This document shows positions 1 through 4,824 of a DNA stretch of 5,465 nucleotides, piece by piece. This DNA is from Leptolyngbyaceae cyanobacterium SM1_3_5 (lineage in GTDB: Bacteria; Cyanobacteriota; Cyanobacteriia; Elainellales; Elainellaceae), in the NCBI GenBank assembly GCA_012031475.1, contig JAAUTJ010000383.1:1-5465 (forward strand). The letters run 5' to 3'. A program made the position numbers and the translations under genes. The notes beneath the pieces were generated by a model, which did not search any database, had not been told where the DNA came from, and worked only from the letters and a program-made list of their open reading frames with translations. How positions within the stretch are numbered: the first letter of the stretch is position 1; each line of letters starts with the position of its first letter.

Positions 1-5
1 ACAAA

Positions 6-751
6 TCAGTACGCGCCAGCAGGAAAAAAGCGAAACAGCAGCGAAAACACGCCAAAACCGACCAGCAGCGCCCCAACTTGCAGGCGTAATCCAGCTTGAC
101 CAGCGGCGCAGTTCCAGCAGCTTTTTGATTGAAGCGGTGAAGGTTCCGGCCAAAATCAGCGGGGCGACATAGCCCGCCGTGTAAGCCAGCAGGAGAACGC
201 TGCCCAAAATTGGATCGTGCGTGGTGGAAATCCAGGCCAGCAGCGTGGCAAGAACCGGAGTGCTACAGGGCGAAGCGACCACGCCAAAGGTTAAGCCAAT
301 CAGGTAAGATCGCACCCCTTCCGGCAGTTCCTTCGAGACCCATTCGATCGATCCCCAAGCGGGCAGTTGCAGCGGCAGAGCTTCCAGCAAATTCAGCCCC
401 ATCAAAATCGCGATCAGGCTGACGGCGATCGGCAGTCCTGCGCCGACCTGACCGTAAACCCCACCGACGACAGCCGCCAAAAACGCCCAAGATCGCCAAA
501 GTCGTTGCTAGGCCAAGGGAAAACCAGAGCGATTGCGTGGCTGCTTGGAGGCGCGATTTTGCTTCATAGCCGCCAATGTAGCCTAATGTAATCGGCAGCA
601 TTGACAGCATACAGGGCGTCAGGCTGGTCAGCAGTCCGGCGAGGAAAATTGCGCCGACGCTCAGCACAGACAGATGCGTAAGCTGCGTGGAAACGATCGA
701 ATTGGCAAACTGTTGAAGCCAATAAAGCTGCTGTTGAACAAATTCGAGCAT
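6..751 (-). CDS. ccdA: Cytochrome c biogenesis protein CcdA (full length, interrupted by two single-base frameshifts)
   Basis: CcdA is a polytopic membrane protein that passes reducing equivalents from the cytoplasm across the thylakoid/plasma membrane, keeping apocytochrome c haem-binding cysteines reduced (System II maturation). The N-terminal part (minus frame from 751) contains LTSLTPCMLSMLPITLGYIG, with the first conserved cysteine near residue 47. After about residue 90 the frame breaks at a five-base A run (plus strand 479-483). Removing one base restores AAVVGGVYGQVGAGLPIAVS, then a second family signature VVASPCSTPVLATLLAW with the partner cysteine near residue 162. A second extra base near 71-77 must be removed to give the last helix (ALLVGFGVFSLLFRFF) and a TGA at 6-8. 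The corrected product is about 247 aa, the usual cyanobacterial length. It starts 30 nt after the ftsW stop, so it is probably in the same transcript. Family identity is confident. Whether the breaks are sequencing errors or true mutations cannot be told from sequence alone; error is favoured because both flanks stay open and conserved. Confidence 0.9.
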
Positions 752-781
752 GAGGGCGAAAAGAAGTGCGCTACCTTCATT

Positions 782-2053
782 CTACTGAAGTGGGATGGGG
801 CGAAGTGGAGGCGGGGCGAAGTGGGGTGGGGCTTCGGGCGATGGCTTCACCGCCTTCGGGCGACTGCGCTGCGATCGCTGCTTATCGAGCGATCGCACTT
901 CCGCCTCGCTGCTTTCTCGCGCCACACGAATCAAAATTCCCGCTGCTAGCAAGCTGGAAATAACCGAGTTGCCGCCATAGCTGAGCAAGGGAAACGGCAG
1001 TCCGGTTGTCGGTAGCGTTCCAGTCACAACGCCGACATTGAGGAGGGATTGACCGACCAAAAGGACAACGACACCGATCGCCACCAGTTGATGCACCTGA
1101 TTTTTGGCACGAATCGCCACGCGCAAGCCGACAGTGGCATAAGCACCGAGCAGCAGCAGCAAGAGCAAGCTGCCGACCAAGCCAAACTCTTCCGCAAACA
1201 CGGCAAAAATAAAGTCGGTGTATTGAATCGGCAGGTAGTCTAGCTTTTGCTGCGACATGCCGTAGCCTGTGCCCCAAAAGCCGCCCGACCCGATCGCCAG
1301 CAAACTCTGGATCAACTGATAGCCATCGCCTGCGGGGTCGCTCCAGGGATTGAGAAACGACATCAACCGCCTGCGCTGATATTCCTTGATGCTGACGCTG
1401 ATCACCGCCAAAATCAGTCCGCTTCCTGCCGCGCCACCCAGATACAGCCAGGGCAAACCCGCCGCCAGCGCAATCAGCCAGATCATCATGCCGCACAGTG
1501 CCGCCGTGCTGAGGTTCGGTTGCAGCAAAATCGCCGCCAGCGTTAGCGCAAAAATGCCAATCCAGATCAGGCGCGTTGACCATTTCAGCCGCTCCCACTG
1601 GCCGAAGATGCGAGCGCTTTGCAAAACGAGAAACGGCTTAATCAGTTCTGAGGGCTGCACGAGAAACGACCCGATCGCCAGCCAGCGCGTCGCCCCGTTG
1701 ACGGTTGTTCCCAGTCCGGGCAGCAGCGTCGAAATAATCACGCCCAGCAGCAAAATCACAAACCAGTCTGCGATCCCCAAGATGTAGCGCAGCGGGGAAT
1801 AGACGATTAAGTTAAAGCCGATCAGCGCGATCGCGATCGCCCCAATTTGCCGCTTGAAGTAAAACAGTCCGTCGCCCGTTTCGACATCCGCGACCGGATA
1901 GGAGGCGGAAAACAAAATCGCCAGACCGACAAAAATCCATAGGAACGTCAGCCAGCGCAACAGACGCGCTTCGATCGCCCAGTCTTTATCAGAAGCAAAC
2001 CACAGCAGGCGGCGCAGATTCACAGGGGGAGGCGGATAAAAGTTGCTTGTCAT
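782..2053 (-). CDS. ftsW: FtsW/RodA/SpoVE (SEDS) peptidoglycan glycosyltransferase, probably FtsW
   Basis: SEDS proteins polymerise lipid II into glycan strands at the membrane; FtsW acts at the septum with a class B penicillin-binding protein. The 423-aa product has about ten hydrophobic segments from residue 34 to 376. Family motifs are clear: NGATRWLAIGSFLVQPSE (119-136), NPWSDPAGDGYQ (235-246) with D239 at the position of the catalytic aspartate shown for RodA, YTDFIFAVFAEEFGLVG (278-294) and GLPFPLLSYGGNS (351-363). I chose ATG at 2053 (MTSNFYPPPP). The frame stays open to ATG 2179, but the extra 42 residues do not look like the family and would cover the candidate promoter. No strong ribosome site is seen; GGTAGG directly precedes the ATG. 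After the last helix comes a hydrophilic Pro/Arg/Ser-rich tail of about 45 residues (from 378), ending in a repeat-bearing stretch. FtsW rather than RodA is inferred from the ccdA linkage and overall resemblance; RodA is the alternative. Confidence 0.9.
   Translation of the reverse strand: MTSNFYPPPPVNLRRLLWFASDKDWAIEARLLRWLTFLWIFVGLAILFSASYPVADVETGDGLFYFKRQIGAIAIALIGFNLIVYSPLRYILGIADWFVILLLGVIISTLLPGLGTTVNGATRWLAIGSFLVQPSELIKPFLVLQSARIFGQWERLKWSTRLIWIGIFALTLAAILLQPNLSTAALCGMMIWLIALAAGLPWLYLGGAAGSGLILAVISVSIKEYQRRRLMSFLNPWSDPAGDGYQLIQSLLAIGSGGFWGTGYGMSQQKLDYLPIQYTDFIFAVFAEEFGLVGSLLLLLLLGAYATVGLRVAIRAKNQVHQLVAIGVVVLLVGQSLLNVGVVTGTLPTTGLPFPLLSYGGNSVISSLLAAGILIRVARESSEAEVRSLDKQRSQRSRPKAVKPSPEAPPHFAPPPLRPIPLQ
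787..824. repeat. Short G-rich direct repeats at the ftsW 3' end
   Basis: GGGGCGAAGTGG occurs twice (797-808 and 813-824, 16-bp period), and a third GAAGTGG core lies at 787-793. The repeat encodes the last residues of the FtsW tail (minus strand, Pro/His/Phe/Leu/Arg). The 16-bp period is not a multiple of three, so the copies are read in different frames. This points to slippage rather than a selected peptide repeat. Confidence 0.6.
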
Positions 2054-2084
2054 CCTACCGCAAGTTCGATCGAAATCGGAGAGC

Positions 2085-2113
2085 TTGACGATCGTGTAGC
2101 ATGTTTGTAGTAT
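2085..2113 (+). promoter_or_regulatory. Candidate sigma70-type promoter for rtcB
   Basis: TTGACG (2085-2090) is followed after 17 nt by TAGTAT (2108-2113), a plausible -35/-10 pair (5/6 and 4/6 consensus matches). Transcription would begin near 2120, giving a leader of about 65 nt. The 9-bp unit GTAGTATAA is followed by a second GTAGTAT (2107-2113, 2116-2122), so a second -10-like hexamer lies at 2117-2122. Confidence 0.45.
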
Positions 2114-2114
2114 A
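2109..2114 (-). promoter_or_regulatory. Candidate -10 element for ftsW, overlapping the rtcB -10
   Basis: Read on the minus strand, 2114-2109 is TATACT (5/6 match to TATAAT). It would start transcription near 2102, about 50 nt before the chosen ftsW ATG at 2053. No convincing -35 is seen, which is tolerated in some cyanobacterial promoters. It overlaps the rtcB -10 hexamer almost completely, so polymerase could hardly bind both at once. Confidence 0.35.
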
Positions 2115-2122
2115 AGTAGTAT

Positions 2123-2149
2123 GACAAGACAACCCGCTTGTTGCTTGTC
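2123..2149 (+). promoter_or_regulatory. Bulged 10-bp hairpin in the rtcB leader / divergent promoter region
   Basis: GACAAG (2123-2128) pairs with CTTGTC (2144-2149). After a single unpaired A (2129), CAAC (2130-2133) pairs with GTTG (2140-2143), leaving the hexaloop CCGCTT. The stem is ten Watson-Crick pairs with one bulge. There is no T run after it, so it is not an obvious terminator. It would lie at the extreme 5' end of the rtcB transcript and just upstream of the ftsW -10. It could be an mRNA-stabilising structure, an RNA-binding-protein site or a DNA operator; function is unknown. Confidence 0.55.
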
Positions 2150-2171
2150 TTCAGCTTGACCATTCAACGAT

Positions 2172-2176
2172 AAGGA
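2172..2176 (+). promoter_or_regulatory. Ribosome binding site of rtcB
   Basis: AAGGA lies nine nucleotides before the ATG at 2186, supporting that start. The protein beginning there (MPYEAVKFSTEKPVLSW) lines up with the E. coli-type RtcB N-terminus. Confidence 0.7.
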
Positions 2177-2185
2177 CACGATTCT

Positions 2186-3367
2186 ATGCCTTACGAAGCG
2201 GTTAAATTCTCAACCGAAAAGCCTGTTTTGTCTTGGGCAAACCATGACTTGGGGCACGAAGAAATCAAGACGGCAAAGAACGTTGCTTCACTGCCATTCA
2301 TCTTCAAACATGTCGCTTTGATGCCGGATGTTCACCTGGGTAAAGGTGCGCTAGTCGGCTCAGTTGTGGCAACGAAAGACGCGATTATTCCTGCTGCGGT
2401 TGGTGTTGATATTGGCTGCGGAATGTGTGCGGTGAAAACGCCGTTCAAAGCGGAACAATTGGAAGGCAAGCTGAAGAGAATTCGCCTGGATATCGAAGCT
2501 GAAATTCCGGTTGGCTTCAACGAAAACAAAGATGCCGACAAAATTGCTTCCAACTGGCAAGGCTGGAATGATTTCAAAGAATTACATTCCGGTGTGCAAA
2601 ATTTGCAGACGAAAGCAATGCGGCAAATGGGATCGCTCGGTGGCGGCAATCACTTCTTAGAAGTATGTCTAGATACCGAAGAGCAAGTTTGGCTGATGCT
2701 ACACTCTGGTTCGCGCAATATCGGCAATATGCTTGCCCAAAATCACATCAGCACCGCAAAGAATCTGGCGAAGCTGACGGATACTCGTCTTCCCGATCCA
2801 GATTTGGCTTACTTTGTGGCACAAACGCCAGAATTTGATGCATACTGGCGCGATCTACAGTGGGCGCAAGACTACGCTCGGATGAATCGCGAAGTAATGA
2901 TGGCTCGCTTCCAGAAGGTGGTGAAAAAGCACTTGGCGGGTGGCAAACCGACGAAGGCATTGCTGCAAGTTAACTGTCATCACAACTACGCTGAAAAGGA
3001 AGTTCACTTTGGCGAAGAAGTGGTCGTGACGCGCAAAGGTGCGGTGCGATCGCAGCAAAACGACTACGGCATTATTCCTGGTTCGATGGGCGCAAAATCC
3101 TTCATTGTGAAGGGCAAAGGAAATCTGGAGAGCTATTGCTCTTGCTCTCATGGTGCGGGACGGTTGATGTCAAGAAATAAGGCAAAGAATGCTTTTACGC
3201 TTGATGACTTGATCGCTCAAACAAAAGGAGTCGAATGCCGAAAAGATGAAGGTGTTTTGGACGAAATTCCAGGCGCATACAAGCCGATCGATCAGGTGAT
3301 GGCAAACCAGTCCGATCTGGTCGAAGTCGTGGCAACTCTGAAGCAGGTTGTCTGCGTCAAAGGCTAG
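2186..3367 (+). CDS. rtcB: RNA-splicing ligase RtcB (3'-phosphate/5'-hydroxyl RNA ligase)
   Basis: RtcB joins RNA 3'-phosphate or 2',3'-cyclic phosphate ends to 5'-OH ends using GTP and Mn2+, via a guanylated histidine; in bacteria it repairs RNA cut by ribotoxins. The 393-aa protein is complete and close in layout to E. coli RtcB (408 aa). Visible motifs: MPDVHLGKGALVGSV (46-60), AAVGVDIGCGM (70-80) with metal ligands D75 and C78, GGGNHFLEV (152-160) with N155 and H156, MLHSGSRNIG (171-180) with H173, VNCHHNYAEKEVHFGEE (262-278) with a metal histidine at 265/266, YGIIPGSMGAKSFIV (294-308), and CSCSHGAGR (318-326), where H322 is the expected nucleotide-carrying residue. The ending QSDLVEVVATLKQVVCVKG matches the family C-terminus. 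It is monocistronic: its own candidate promoter, a good Shine-Dalgarno and a terminator 20 nt downstream. No archease or rtcA is visible nearby. It has visibly fewer CGATCG cores than ftsW, which may hint at a different history. Confidence 0.98.
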   Translation: MPYEAVKFSTEKPVLSWANHDLGHEEIKTAKNVASLPFIFKHVALMPDVHLGKGALVGSVVATKDAIIPAAVGVDIGCGMCAVKTPFKAEQLEGKLKRIRLDIEAEIPVGFNENKDADKIASNWQGWNDFKELHSGVQNLQTKAMRQMGSLGGGNHFLEVCLDTEEQVWLMLHSGSRNIGNMLAQNHISTAKNLAKLTDTRLPDPDLAYFVAQTPEFDAYWRDLQWAQDYARMNREVMMARFQKVVKKHLAGGKPTKALLQVNCHHNYAEKEVHFGEEVVVTRKGAVRSQQNDYGIIPGSMGAKSFIVKGKGNLESYCSCSHGAGRLMSRNKAKNAFTLDDLIAQTKGVECRKDEGVLDEIPGAYKPIDQVMANQSDLVEVVATLKQVVCVKG

Positions 3368-3385
3368 CATTAAAGATCAACAAAT

Positions 3386-3423
3386 GCGGGCATAAGCCTT
3401 CTTGTGTCCGCGAATTCTCTTTT
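3386..3423 (+). terminator. Intrinsic terminator downstream of rtcB
   Basis: GCGGGCATAAG (3386-3396) pairs with CTTGTGTCCGC (3401-3411) around a CCTT loop. This gives 11 pairs including two G-U wobbles, followed by the T-rich stretch TTCTCTTTT (3415-3423). The wobbles pair only in plus-strand RNA; on the minus strand they become A-C mismatches, so it should work for rtcB. TGTCCGC recurs at 3423-3429 and could compete for the same left arm. The rest of 3424-3478 holds no gene that I can see. Confidence 0.75.
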
Positions 3424-3478
3424 GTCCGCAAGTTATCGCAAGCAATAAGGATGTCGGTTCAACTTCGATCAAATCTAT

Positions 3479-3682
3479 CTAATTCGATTGCAACTGTCTG
3501 ACAATTTCTTCAGCCAGATTTTTGCTCCAGACTTGTTCAAAGGGGCAAGATACCTGATTCGTTTCGTTTTGAAACCAGCCGATCGCTTCTTCCAATTGAC
3601 TGATTGAGTAGGAATCGCGGATTAGCATTTTGGTGAGCAGTGATTCGACGATAAACGCCTGCGAGTCATTTAAAACAATCAT
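3479..3682 (-). CDS. Small hypothetical protein, 67 aa
   Basis: I do not recognise this protein. It is acidic, soluble-looking and probably helical: MIVLNDSQAFIVESLLTKML at the start, a central YSISQLEEAIGWFQNE segment, and LAEEIVRQLQ at the end. There is one cysteine (CPFEQVW) and no signal peptide or membrane helix. The start at 3682 is fixed by a perfect AGGAGGT seven nucleotides upstream. The frame continues to an ATG at 3727, but those 15 residues would cover that ribosome site and the candidate -10. A promoter-like pair precedes it, so it looks like a real expressed gene despite its size. It converges on rtcB and diverges from the ribbon-helix-helix gene. A shared regulatory link with that protein is possible but only inferred. 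Confidence 0.75.
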   Translation of the reverse strand: MIVLNDSQAFIVESLLTKMLIRDSYSISQLEEAIGWFQNETNQVSCPFEQVWSKNLAEEIVRQLQSN

Positions 3683-3689
3683 CAAGTTG

Positions 3690-3696
3690 ACCTCCT
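3690..3696 (-). promoter_or_regulatory. Strong ribosome binding site deciding the start of the 67-aa gene
   Basis: The minus strand reads AGGAGGT here, fully complementary to the 16S rRNA anti-Shine-Dalgarno, with a 7-nt spacer to the ATG at 3682. It rules against the longer start at 3727. Confidence 0.85.
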
Positions 3697-3715
3697 GAGT
3701 AATTTGCTGATCTTC

Positions 3716-3744
3716 AGAATAGGGCAAAACCTACACTAAGGCAA
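3716..3744 (-). promoter_or_regulatory. Candidate promoter of the 67-aa gene
   Basis: On the minus strand TTGCCT (3744-3739) is followed after exactly 17 nt by TATTCT (3721-3716), each matching consensus at 4/6. Transcription would begin near 3709, leaving a leader of about 27 nt that holds just the ribosome site. Confidence 0.5.
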
Positions 3745-3749
3745 TATCC

Positions 3750-3806
3750 CTAGATTTTAGACTTTGAAGCTAGGAACATAAGAAACTAGCCTTATGCGTG
3801 ATCTAG
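3750..3806. promoter_or_regulatory. Four CTAG sites upstream of the ribbon-helix-helix gene (possible operator)
   Basis: CTAG occurs at 3750-3753, 3770-3773, 3786-3789 and 3803-3806, spaced 20, 16 and 17 bp. The two central copies form the inverted repeat GCTAG (3769-3773) / CTAGC (3786-3790). CTAG is generally scarce in bacterial DNA. Ribbon-helix-helix proteins often bind short repeats in their own promoters, so autoregulation is a reasonable guess. A weak -35-like TTGAAG lies at 3764-3769 without a clear -10. Confidence 0.4.
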
Positions 3807-3810
3807 GTCA

Positions 3811-4011
3811 ATGTCGAAGCCAGCCAAGCCTCAGATTCGGGTGTATCTCCCAGAGGATACCGATCGATTGCTCAAGGCGATCGCCGGAATTAAAGACACT
3901 TCTGTCAATGCGATCGTGAATGAAGCGATCGATCGCTGGCTTGCCGACTCTGATCAGCAGCAGATAATCGAAAAGTTCAATCTCGATCGACTCGATGAAA
4001 TTGGCGAATGA
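3811..4011 (+). CDS. Ribbon-helix-helix (CopG/Arc-like) DNA-binding protein, 66 aa
   Basis: The protein has the layout of a ribbon-helix-helix repressor. The short basic strand KPQIRVYLPED (6-16) is the expected DNA-contacting ribbon. Helix one follows (TDRLLKAIAGIKD, 17-29), then a turn with the usual Ser (TSVNAIVNEAIDRWLAD, 30-46) leading into helix two. Such proteins act as dimers, as plasmid copy repressors, antitoxins or small regulators. After the domain comes a polar acidic tail (QQQIIEKFNLDRLDEIGE) of the kind antitoxins use to bind toxins, but no toxin gene is adjacent. The start at 3811 has only a weak AGG upstream. The stop (TGA 4009-4011) directly abuts the stop of the opposing DUF554 gene. 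CGATCG occurs six times in these 201 bp, a very high density. Family call is fairly sure; target and role are unknown. Confidence 0.85.
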   Translation: MSKPAKPQIRVYLPEDTDRLLKAIAGIKDTSVNAIVNEAIDRWLADSDQQQIIEKFNLDRLDEIGE

Positions 4012-4736
4012 TTAAGTGAGGCGATCGGCGATCCAGTAGATGATGGGAGCGATCGCCAGCGCAGGCAAAAATGAACCAATTCGTATCTTTGCCACTTCCA
4101 ATAAATTGAGTCCCAAACCGACAATCATCAGACCGCCCACGCCTGTCATCAGCAGAACGGGAGCAGACGTTGCTGGATCGGGAATGGCTTGCGCCAAACT
4201 GTTCGCAAACAGGGAGATTGCGCCCTGATAAATGAGGACGGGCAACGCTGAGAAACCGACACCGATGCCGTAGCCGCCTGTGAGCGCAAACGAGGCTAAG
4301 CCGTCCATCGTGGATTTGAGCGTCAGCAGCGTATTGTCTCCGGTCAGGCCATTGTTGAGGCTGCCAATCAGGGCAAGGGGGCCAATGCAAAAGAGCAAAC
4401 TAGCGGCCACAAAGCCTTCAGTGAATTTGCCTTGACCGCGAAATTTAATTTTCAGCCAGTCCCCGATCGATTCCAATCGTTTCTCAACCTGCAACCCTTC
4501 GCCCAGCAAGCCGCCAAACACGATCGAGAGCAGTCCCAAAATCACGCCTGCAATTTGTCCGCCCTTTGACTGATTGAGGCTTTCGGCCATATCGAAGCCG
4601 ACAAATAAGGTGAGAATTCCGATCGCCTGCGGAATGATTTTTGCATGTCAACGGGCAGGCGTCCGCGCAGCAGCAAACCCATTCCCGTTCCAATTAGGAC
4701 AGTGGCGACATTAATCCAGGTGCCGCTGGTTTTCAT
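4012..4736 (-). CDS. DUF554 family membrane protein (one frameshift near the N-terminus)
   Basis: DUF554 proteins (E. coli YqgA is a member) are polytopic inner-membrane proteins of unknown function, possibly transporters. The downstream frame, open from 4590, carries strong family features: VFGGLLGEGLQVEKRLESIG (73-92), FTEGFVAASLLFCIGPLALI (105-124), DGLTGD-like NGLTGDNTLL (129-138), KSTMDGLASFALTGGYGIGV (141-160) and GFSALPVLIYQGAISL (161-176). The N-terminal helix (GTWINVATVLIGTGMGLLL) is in another frame. Adding one base to the five-T run at plus 4638-4642 joins them through MQKIIPQAIGILTLFVGFDM, giving about 241 aa with no gap. ATG 4736 is chosen because MKTSGTWINV fits the family; ATG 4751 is an alternative. 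It lies 88 bp after the DUF1802-like gene, possibly in the same transcript, and a TATGAT (minus, 4785-4780) could be its own -10. Confidence 0.87.
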
Positions 4737-4795
4737 CCAAAAATTCAGCATTCGTGCGATCGAGTAGGCAACATGCTCGATCATAGCGAGATGGC

Positions 4796-4818
4796 GCAAA
4801 TGGCTCGATCGCATTTGC
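4796..4818 (-). other. Perfect 7-bp inverted repeat between the DUF1802-like and DUF554 genes
   Basis: GCAAATG (4796-4802) and CATTTGC (4812-4818) flank a 9-nt spacer containing CGATCG. It starts six nucleotides after the DUF1802-like stop codon. There is no T run on either side, so it would be at best a weak terminator, attenuator or mRNA 3'-end structure. Confidence 0.4.
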
Positions 4819-4824
4819 AGGGGT

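Noticed and set aside
871..896. Closely spaced palindromes as a CRISPR or mobile-element end
   Set aside because: They are HIP1 octamers, which are dispersed through the window without regular spacers, target duplications or a transposase.
882..1598. A 238-codon open frame on the minus strand
   Set aside because: It is an alternative frame inside ftsW, rich in Arg/Ala/Gly/Cys as expected for a shadow frame. The ftsW frame is clearly the coding one.
2123..2149. The leader hairpin as a rho-independent terminator
   Set aside because: No T run follows on either strand and it lies between two divergent starts, where a terminator has no obvious transcript to end.
2054..2179. Longer ftsW starting at ATG 2179
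   Set aside because: The extra 42 residues do not resemble the family N-terminus, have no supporting ribosome site, and would place the start six bases from that of rtcB and across its promoter and leader.
3368..3478. A tRNA or small RNA gene after rtcB
   Set aside because: The only clear structure is the terminator hairpin. No cloverleaf arms or promoter for a separate RNA could be found by eye.
3683..3727. Longer start for the 67-aa protein at 3727
   Set aside because: It would put the perfect AGGAGGT and the candidate -10 inside the gene. The start at 3682 is much better supported.
3479..4011. Toxin-antitoxin pair formed by the 67-aa protein and the ribbon-helix-helix protein
   Set aside because: They are divergent rather than in one operon, and the 67-aa protein shows no toxin family motif. 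The antitoxin-like tail alone is not enough.
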